Notes under the pieces: model-generated | The model's input: only the letters and a program-made list of their open reading frames with translations | Told to the model about the DNA's origin: nothing | The model's database searches: none | Assembly (NCBI GenBank): GCA_907163375.1 | Contig: CAJQUW010005533.1 | Location: 831,001-895,000, forward strand | DNA: 64,000 nucleotides | Reading direction: 5' to 3' | Origin: Prostheceraeus crozeri | Taxonomy: Eukaryota; Platyhelminthes; Polycladida; Euryleptidae | Part shown: in pieces, positions 59,401 to 64,000 of the stretch | Numbering within the stretch: position 1 is the stretch's first letter | Layout of the letters: each line of letters starts with the position of its first letter | Program-made: the position numbers and the translations under genes

Positions 59401-59878
59401 ACTGTTCTAGTTTTTCAAATTCATCTTTATATATTTCATGTGTTTCATTAATTTCTTTTGTAAGATTAAATGTATTTTGATAATAATTTTGATTTAATAT
59501 TTGTAACTGATAACTATATTCTTTATCATATTGTTCTTTATATTGTTGTAGACATTTTTTTAAAGATTCATTTATTTTTTGTTTGGTTTCATTTTCTTCA
59601 TTATTTAATTCTTCATTATTTAATCGGAGCGAAGCTCCTCTGGCTTTAGCCGATTCTTTATTATTTTCTTCATTTAATTTTTGAATTGTTTCTATCTTAT
59701 TTTGATATTTATGTTGATATTCTTGTAGTAACATTTTTGTTTGTTGTTGATAATCTATTTTACATTTTTGTAAACTTTTATTTAAATTTTCTAATTTTTG
59801 TTGGTATTCTGAAGATAAAGATGAATATTTGTAATTATAATCATCAGCACGTCCTTTATAATTATTATGATTAATCAT
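56471..59878 (-). CDS. polB: Protein-primed family B DNA polymerase with built-in endonuclease VII-like zinc motif
   Basis: ATG at 59876-59878, 1135 aa. Residues 1-165 are Gln/Lys/Asn-rich coiled coil; 195-215 a C2H2 finger (CLQC...H...C). Exonuclease motifs: D249-x-E251 (CDFEAYN), N431...Y435-D436, Y577xxxD581. Between them lies CYYC (373-376), DHDH (397-400) and YRGAAHNSCN, an endonuclease VII-like zinc site common in such polymerases. Polymerase motifs: A DFNSLYSS (723-730; Pro of the usual SLYPS is Ser), B KLMNNAFYG (894-902), C TDTDS (993-997), and the Lys of KSKCCCYD. It replicates linear DNA from a terminal protein. Three GC palindromes are inserted in frame at about 76-86, 261-272 and 746-760, all outside motifs. 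One in-frame TAA separates it from the zinc-finger ORF upstream. Confidence 0.9.
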   Translation of the reverse strand: MINHNNYKGRADDYNYKYSSLSSEYQQKLENLNKSLQKCKIDYQQQTKMLLQEYQHKYQNKIETIQKLNEENNKESAKARGASLRLNNEELNNEENETKQKINESLKKCLQQYKEQYDKEYSYQLQILNQNYYQNTFNLTKEINETHEIYKDEFEKLEQSKQPAQANILYYQGHFILCKDVSIFTKTSDNKNFPCLQCMTSFRTLEEMNRHLENCQQNEAVQNTFPKDDYLEYNKWYFKNKVPFTIYCDFEAYNVNMTQNQTESSRASPDSENYNSENYNSEKSAPGKSSTEQSKEKYLFQQKPLCWGMYIHSNYPELFKSEYLQYYGEDSSEMFTKKVEELQGRFSQLLETNKPMIPLTDEERKEFYDEINCYYCGKGFTNKYKTGRGRYIDKVKDHDHLNGLYRGAAHNSCNLNANKFKYNFVPLYFYNGSKYDFHLVMKDLFSSEKLQQQKINVLCKQEEEYFSMQLGCIRILDAFRFFTPYSLDVMGKTLKPEQCKILNKYNLKPLKGIFPYEYITGDFNSVNKIMEEKQLPPINKFKSTLKQSQLSDEDYAEAEKNWRELNCKTMYDYTMKYLQIDVLILADLFENFRDMCLEYYGIDPCYCYSTPGLTWLAGLKHTGVQADGSRTKSVKLKHYKENTYDKLLFFESGIRGGVSSVLGNRYVKCYNKKVNPQEYGIMKPLSPEEKEKILEIFRTKREGVEREKAIDEFMRENYLLYYDFNSLYSSCMIQELPTGEMTWCNNRTSSEMSTRASPDLDYQRTYDGENNFGYVYEVDLVYPDYIKEATKYYPFCPENKIPNIEDFSDYQKSIIPKKYRPTKKLMLTQSNKGKYVVEGRMLDWYLDHGMILTKIHRKLVYKKSKWLKDYIEFNIEKRKISKRNKDDFGNVFFKLMNNAFYGKTLENVRNRQNIEIVYDRDRFQNLTRKPTYKRPTRFSDELCAVHLRRSIVKHDKFNFIGFTILELAKLFMYSFIYDYLAPAYGKNYKLHFTDTDSIFLELTVPYGSSLDKEINKIKDIIHPSDLCKVKDELEGNEDFITEAIFLKSKCCCYDTTKNIKTHKTLKGISKASVANQITFQDYKNALFNNEIKTACNYRLNSKKHKMYLKEEHKLALDPFDDKRKILPDGITTEPF
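57602..57642. repeat. GC double hairpin, copy 5, in frame in polB
   Basis: GGGCGAAGCCC plus a GACATCTCTGATG half-hairpin of the copy 4 type, encoding the STRASPD segment of the polymerase (residues about 746-760), between polymerase motifs A and B. Confidence 0.75.
59069..59100. repeat. GC double hairpin, copy 6, in frame in polB (decayed)
   Basis: GGGTGAAGCCC plus GGAACTTTCC: each hairpin has a substitution relative to copies 2 and 3. Encodes the SSRASPDSE segment (residues about 263-272) shortly after exonuclease motif I. Followed by an ENYNS amino-acid repeat. Confidence 0.7.
59624..59653. repeat. GC double hairpin, copy 7, in frame in polB
   Basis: GGAGCGAAGCTCC plus GGCTTTAGCC, encoding SAKARGASLR (residues 76-85) in the coiled-coil region. 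Exact reverse complement of copy 1. Confidence 0.8.
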
Positions 59879-59893
59879 TATTGGTGATAGTGT

Positions 59894-61021
59894 TTAAACA
59901 AGTTCAAATTTTTCAGTACATATTACATTTCCTTGGTAAAAAATATTATGATGCATGTAATTTCCTCTATCATTATAAACTACTTCTGATTGACATAAAT
60001 TTTTATTATTCAAATAAAATTTTTTTGAATCTGAGTAAAGTGGAATAATTTTACCAATAGAAACATAATTCACATTTAATTCAAAAACATTTACTTCAAT
60101 TAAATTTTTATTCTTTTTATGAAACTTTAGTAACCTATTATAATCATATGGAAATTCATCTAAGCCATCAGAAAGATCAAATTCACTTATGTATTCTTCT
60201 TTATTGTAATGACTTAGTCTTTCTTTATGATATTTTGCAGGATGTAAATGTGCTATAATACTCCACAGAAAACAATAATCATCTTCATTTTTTATGTTGA
60301 TTAATTGAGGTGAACTGAAAGGTAAAGGAACATAACTACCACCAGTATTATTTTTGTATTTATCAATTACTATTTTCTTAGATATTATTTTAACAAATCT
60401 CCAACCAGATTCACGTAACTGGGCTTCAATTATACAATTTTCTAATTTAAGTATCATCGATTCAAATATGGGTTGTATATCATTTACATTATGAATTTCT
60501 TGCGAATTTGTAAAATGTCCTTGTATTATTTCTTCAGGAATTCCATCAGGTCCATTTTTTGTATAAAGTACTTCTACATTCATATAACATTTGAAAGATT
60601 TCTTAAATATATTATAAAAGTTGGTTAGAATATCAGAAAAAGTTTTATCGGTTTCATTATATTCAACCGATTCAACCGATTCATTAAATAAATATTTTAT
60701 ATCTGTTACGGCTTCATCAAATTCATCTATTTCGTTAAATTCATCAGTATCGCTAAATAAATATTTTATATCTGTTACGGCTTCATCTTCACTATTAAAA
60801 ACTTTTTTATATTCCGAATGTGAATAATCATCAAACATTTTTTTAACTTTTATATCAGTAAGCAATGTTTCTAGATAGTTTTTATAACTATTTAATTTTA
60901 ATATATTTCCTTCATCAACTCGTTCTACATTTTGTAAATGCATTTTACTTTGTAGATGAGATTGATAACTTCTTTTTGTTTGCAATTTTTTTTCACATAA
61001 GACACAATAAAATTTTTTCAT
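59894..61021 (-). CDS. C2H2 zinc-finger protein upstream of, and in frame with, the polymerase
   Basis: ATG at 61019-61021, 375 aa. N-terminal C2H2 finger: C6, C9, H22, H28. A duplicated acidic block follows (DEAVTDIKYLF twice, DNA duplicated at about 60690-60790). The C-terminal half has GSYVPLPFSSPQLINIKNED, then CFLWSIIAHLHPAKYHKERL, a block that in related elements precedes the polymerase domain within one protein. Stop TAA at 59894-59896, then five sense codons and the polB ATG, all in the same frame. The ORF therefore looks like the N-terminal portion of a longer polymerase protein divided by one stop. It may carry terminal-protein or DNA-binding functions; that is inference. Confidence 0.7.
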   Translation of the reverse strand: MKKFYCVLCEKKLQTKRSYQSHLQSKMHLQNVERVDEGNILKLNSYKNYLETLLTDIKVKKMFDDYSHSEYKKVFNSEDEAVTDIKYLFSDTDEFNEIDEFDEAVTDIKYLFNESVESVEYNETDKTFSDILTNFYNIFKKSFKCYMNVEVLYTKNGPDGIPEEIIQGHFTNSQEIHNVNDIQPIFESMILKLENCIIEAQLRESGWRFVKIISKKIVIDKYKNNTGGSYVPLPFSSPQLINIKNEDDYCFLWSIIAHLHPAKYHKERLSHYNKEEYISEFDLSDGLDEFPYDYNRLLKFHKKNKNLIEVNVFELNVNYVSIGKIIPLYSDSKKFYLNNKNLCQSEVVYNDRGNYMHHNIFYQGNVICTEKFELV

Positions 61022-61129
61022 TTTTTATTTTTTAAAGAAAAAATTTGTGTTTTAGTTTTTTTTAAAAAAAAATTTTTGTTTTAATTTTTAGAGAAAAAAA
61101 TTCTAAATATATATAATGGAAAAATTCTA

Positions 61130-61160
61130 ATCGGGGGCGAAGCCCCCTCGAGGCGAAGCC
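61130..61160. repeat. GC double hairpin, copy 8
   Basis: GGGGGCGAAGCCCCC followed by AGGCGAAGCCT: both hairpins are of the GCGAAGC type, unlike other copies. Confidence 0.75.
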
Positions 61161-61176
61161 TAAATATATCTGCAAA

Positions 61177-61215
61177 ATCGGGCGAAGCGCGAAGCCCTAG
61201 AACCTTCGGTTTGAT
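61177..61215. repeat. GC double hairpin, copy 9
   Basis: GGGCGAAGCGCGAAGCCC (an expanded first hairpin with a partial internal duplication) plus GAACCTTCGGTTTG. Confidence 0.75.
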
Positions 61216-61229
61216 TATGATAAATTTGT

Positions 61230-62763
61230 TTAATTATTAAGTATTTCACTTACACCATTTATTAATGGTTTTATATCATTATATGTTTTTTTGGCTTCAT
61301 CAAATGTAGATTTGGCATCAGAAAATGTAGATTTAACATCAGATATTATTGGGGTTGCTTTTCTTAATCCGTTTCTAACATCATTTATTGCAATTTTTAA
61401 ATAGTTTAATGTTTCATTATTTTGTAATCTTTTTGGTATTGGTATACCAAATTTTGTATTTAAATAATGATCGAAATAAAAATAAAATGTATCAGGAATA
61501 ATTTTTAGTGGTACTTTTGCTTCGGATTCTAAAAAGATAATTATTTGTTCTATAACTTGATTTGATAAATGTTTTGTATTTGCATACATTCTAATATCAA
61601 AATCTTGAGAGTTATTATAGATTTCATGTTCGGTATCTACTAATATATTTAAATCTTTATCATATACTTGCATATGTCCACTTATGGTGTCAACACCTAT
61701 TATTCCATATTTATGATGTGTATAATATGATAAAGGCATATTCATTTTATAATTTTTATTAATATCATTAAAGAATGCTGCATTATTTTGTGTAGTTGTA
61801 AAAAATGTTTGAATGTTTTCTCTAATCTTATTATCTACATCACAAGCTTTATGAGCTAATACAACTATTTGAATATTTTGATGTCTTCCTTTTGTAAATA
61901 TTTCTGACATATTTTTTTGTTTTGATATACTTGCAACATCATCTAAAATTAATAAAGATTTATTTTCAGGTGTACCAGCAAAACTTTCCATATATTGTAA
62001 CTCATCTAATTGTTTATCATTATAGACGTTTGTAAAAGTTGGCCATTCAGAAGTATGCATACAAAAAATATGTACTTTTGTTTCATCCTTATAATATTGG
62101 TTTATATATTTTTTTAATAAACGTAGTCTTACCACTTCCAGTTTTACCGTAAACAATGAAATGTAAATTTTCTTGATACATTTTACCTTGTTTAATATTT
62201 TTATTATTAGTTTTATCCTTAATCTTATCTTCCTCAGTCTTCCATCCTTCAAAAGTTTTTTTTTCTTGATTATAAAAAATTATTCTCTTTTGTTCCTCTG
62301 TTAGAAAGTAACCCCATTGATTTCCAATACATATAACAAGATGATAAATAAAAAATATTAAAATACATGCTAACAATATTTTTATACAATGAAATTTTAA
62401 AAAATTCCAAAGACGTGTAAGATCTGATTGTGGTATTTTTTTATTAAGAGATGAATTAGGGGGTAGTGTCTCTAAATATCTTTTATTATATGTATTTTTA
62501 TCTATATTATTATATGTATTTTTATCTATATTATTATTATATCTAGTATTATATATAGGATTATCTACAATATTATTAATATCTTTTAGATTCGGATCTT
62601 GAGGGGTTAGTGTATCTTGAAACTCAGTGTTATTCATATAATTATTTATTATTTCGTTTATTGCATTAAGAGATTTATGACGACTTAGATTACTTTTATT
62701 ACTTTTATCACTTTTAATTAAAACCGGTGAATATAAATCTTCCAAATTTTCGCTTTTATTCAT
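61230..62763 (-). pseudogene. Membrane-anchored A32-like P-loop ATPase, split by a 1-base frameshift
   Basis: The first frame (ATG 62761-62763, 224 codons, ends 62089) has an Asn-rich head with NNIDKNTYN repeats, one membrane segment (about 126-147, ILLACILIFFIYHLVICIG) and Walker A GKTGSGKT (206-213). The second frame (to 61230) has no ATG of its own near the overlap. It carries Walker B (SLLILDDVA), then IFTKGRHQNIQIVVLAHKA, and a long C-terminal region ending in helical repeats (SDVKSTFSDAKSTFDEAKKT). The switch point is a run of seven A (T7 on the plus strand at about 62109-62115) a few codons after Walker A. One base too many there explains the break: a sequencing error, a true mutation or slippage. 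Motifs resemble the packaging ATPase at 53681, but the membrane anchor is different. Confidence 0.75.
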
Positions 62764-63116
62764 TTATCATTTTTAAAATAAAAATTTAGGAATTATTATT
62801 TTTTTAATTCCGGACTCGCATTCTTACACTCTTATGAGTGTTTTTAACCTCTGTAGAACCTCCGGAATGTGTCGGACTTTTTGTTCCTATACTCAAAAGA
62901 AGTATGTTCCGAACCTCTCCTCTCTTCCGGAATGCTTAAGAATATTTTAATAAAATAATATTTTATTCTTTATAAAAAATAATATTTTAATATATATAAG
63001 ATTATTTTAGTTGAAATACAACTATTTTAGTTGAAATACAACTATGTTAGTTGAAATACAACTATTTTAGTTGAAATACAACTATTTAAATATATAAGTC
63101 TATTTTAATAGAAATA
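62764..63116. repeat. Non-coding spacer with TCCGGA hairpins and a 20-bp tandem repeat
   Basis: 62805-62945 is GC-richer, with several TTCCGGA elements and a CACTCTTATGAGTG hairpin. 63005-63086 holds four copies of TTTTAGTTGAAATACAACTA, each itself a hairpin (AGTTG...CAACT). No gene. Confidence 0.6.
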
Positions 63117-63414
63117 CTAATATAAATTATTATTTTGATATAAATTATTATTATGTTGATTATTATGTTGATTAAGTTTTGGACATAGTGTTGCATGTCG
63201 CTGAAAATTTTTCTTTAATATAATTTTTTGACAACCTCTACATTTAACTTTTTCTTTTAAACAATCCTTACACTGATATTTACTATCGAATACTATTATT
63301 AGGTTGTAATTGATTCATATGCATACCACATGGTGTGTTTTTCATATGAGAATATAATAGTGTTTGATTTAAAAAACGCATATTGCAAACTTGACAAATT
63401 TGAGTCATTTCCAT
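63117..63414 (-). pseudogene. Small double zinc-finger gene with a 1-base frameshift
   Basis: ATG at 63412-63414. The first frame encodes CQVCNMRFLNQTLLYSHMKN and a following Cys (C-x2-C...H...C finger) and stops after about 43 codons. From about 63286 the next frame continues with CKDC, CRGCQKIILKKNFQRHATLC and a low-complexity Asn/Gln tail to TAG at 63117. The region is 298 bp, one base over a codon multiple, consistent with one inserted base. Likely a small nucleic-acid-binding protein of the element. Confidence 0.5.
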
Positions 63415-63518
63415 TTTTTTTTTTATTAGGAAAAATTTTATTTTTATTAGGAAAAATTTTATTTTTATAATTTATGTATTTTTATAATCAGAAAAAATTT
63501 TATTTTTATTGTTTAAAA
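63415..63518. promoter_or_regulatory. Divergent promoter region with repeated GGAAAAATTTTATTTTTAT
   Basis: A 104-bp gap between divergent start codons. Three copies of a GRAAAAATTTTATTTTTAT motif at about 63430-63510 may serve both promoters. Confidence 0.45.
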
Positions 63519-64000
63519 ATGATGTTACCAAATGTTGGTGGAGGTGCATATATCCCGAATAATCGTGAATCAGAAATAGAACTAGAAAATTATATAATGA
63601 AAACTGGAGACGTTTTATCTGGTCCATTGCATCTTTCTATTCTTCCACAACAAAATACAGAGTTAACAAATAAACAATATGTTGATACGCAAATCAATGA
63701 ATTAAAAGAAAAATATATAAACGATGTTTTGGTTCCGCTGATGAACGAATTAAAGTTGCTTAAACTTAATGACAAATCATTAAACGAAAAATTATTAAAA
63801 CTTGATAAAAAGGATAGAGAGCTAGAAGCAGATATAGCAAAACTTTTTAAAAAGATTTCAGAACAATCAAAAATTTTAATATTACTTTCTTTAAATTTAA
63901 AATCTGCAGTCATTAAAAATAAACATCAGATAAAAATGTTAAAAGAACAATTAGAAGATGAAATAGAAAAACTACCTGAAAGAATTAAAAAAAATTTAAA
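63519..64000 (+). CDS. Fibre/spike-like coiled-coil protein, continues past window
   Basis: ATG at 63519 (a second ATG follows directly), open for 160 codons to the edge. It starts MMLPNVGGGAYIPNNRESEI, then MKTGDVLSGPLHLSILPQQN and LTNKQYVDTQINELKEK, the 'tail-fibre' motif seen at the base of trimeric fibres in phages and in fibre-like proteins of Polinton-like/adintovirus-like elements. A long heptad-rich coiled coil follows. The inferred role is a virion fibre or spike stalk. It is the first plus-strand gene after the long minus-strand block and may open the late/structural gene set. The opposite-strand open frame here is a shadow. Confidence 0.65.
   Translation, partial: MMLPNVGGGAYIPNNRESEIELENYIMKTGDVLSGPLHLSILPQQNTELTNKQYVDTQINELKEKYINDVLVPLMNELKLLKLNDKSLNEKLLKLDKKDRELEADIAKLFKKISEQSKILILLSLNLKSAVIKNKHQIKMLKEQLEDEIEKLPERIKKNL

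Larger units (their letters stand above)
61022..61229. promoter_or_regulatory. Intergenic region with two GC hairpins
   Basis: AT-rich spacer between the zinc-finger ORF start and the end of the ATPase-like gene. Contains copies 8 and 9 of the GC hairpins. Likely holds the promoter of the zinc-finger/polymerase unit. Confidence 0.4.

Noticed and set aside
53408-59896. Alternative genetic code with TAA/TAG as sense codons
   Set aside because: Other genes end cleanly at TAA (the packaging ATPase at TAA TAA), so a global code change does not fit.
52431-61215. GC hairpins as a CRISPR array
   Set aside because: Copies are irregularly spaced, partly inside coding frames, and there are no uniform spacers or cas genes.
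61230-62252. Independent gene starting at 62252
   Set aside because: That start is TTG; the frame is the continuation of the ATPase whose Walker A lies in the other frame.
63590-63913. 107-codon minus-strand open frame
   Set aside because: Shadow of the plus-strand fibre-like coiled-coil gene, which has the recognisable motif and a proper ATG.

Overview
The window looks like about 52 kb of repeat-rich nuclear DNA from an invertebrate animal, joined at about 52.2 kb to at least 11.8 kb of very AT-rich, virus-like DNA that runs off the right edge. Evidence for an animal host: the last exons of a TMEM117 orthologue with GT/AG splice sites, tRNA-derived SINEs, non-LTR retrotransposon remnants, and Harbinger, hAT, Tc1/mariner and RAG1/Chapaev-like DNA transposons. 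I cannot name the species. No rRNA gene, free-standing tRNA or CRISPR array was seen.

Layout. 1-5.9 kb: truncated Tc1/mariner-type element, a perfect 90-bp-arm palindrome, two SINEs and a CR1/L2-type LINE 3' end. 5.99-22.05 kb: the last two TMEM117 exons, separated by a 15.3-kb intron full of SINEs, MITEs, palindromes and a LINE remnant. 24.48-28.45 kb: a 4.0-kb transposon with 563-bp terminal inverted repeats and a decayed RAG1/Chapaev-like transposase gene. 30.5-34 kb: Tc1/mariner and reverse-transcriptase fossils. 37.81-39.89 kb: two nested hAT elements with target-site duplications. 40.32-43.67 kb: a nearly intact PIF/Harbinger element with a DNA-binding ORF1 and a DDE nuclease, each broken once. 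45.1-49.4 kb: MITEs, a LINE fragment and one small multi-pass membrane ORF.

52.2-64 kb: a virus-like gene cluster of the kind found in invertebrate Polinton-like/adintovirus-like elements. It holds a protein-primed family B DNA polymerase with an upstream C2H2 zinc-finger ORF, an A32-like packaging ATPase, a second membrane-anchored P-loop ATPase split by a homopolymer frameshift, a beta-rich structural protein candidate, a two-segment membrane protein, a conserved protein of unknown function, a small zinc-finger gene and a fibre-like protein that continues past the window. Most genes lie on the minus strand. Major capsid protein, protease and integrase are not in view and could lie to the right.

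The most unusual signals are in this element. (1) Nine short GC-rich double-hairpin palindromes (GGGCGAAGCCC/GAACCTTCGGTTC type) are scattered through 75-80% AT DNA, and three sit in frame inside the polymerase ORF. (2) Three genes carry exactly one in-frame stop with long open coding-like sequence beyond it. (3) Two genes carry single-base frameshifts. Together these suggest either a young decaying endogenous copy or unusual translation.
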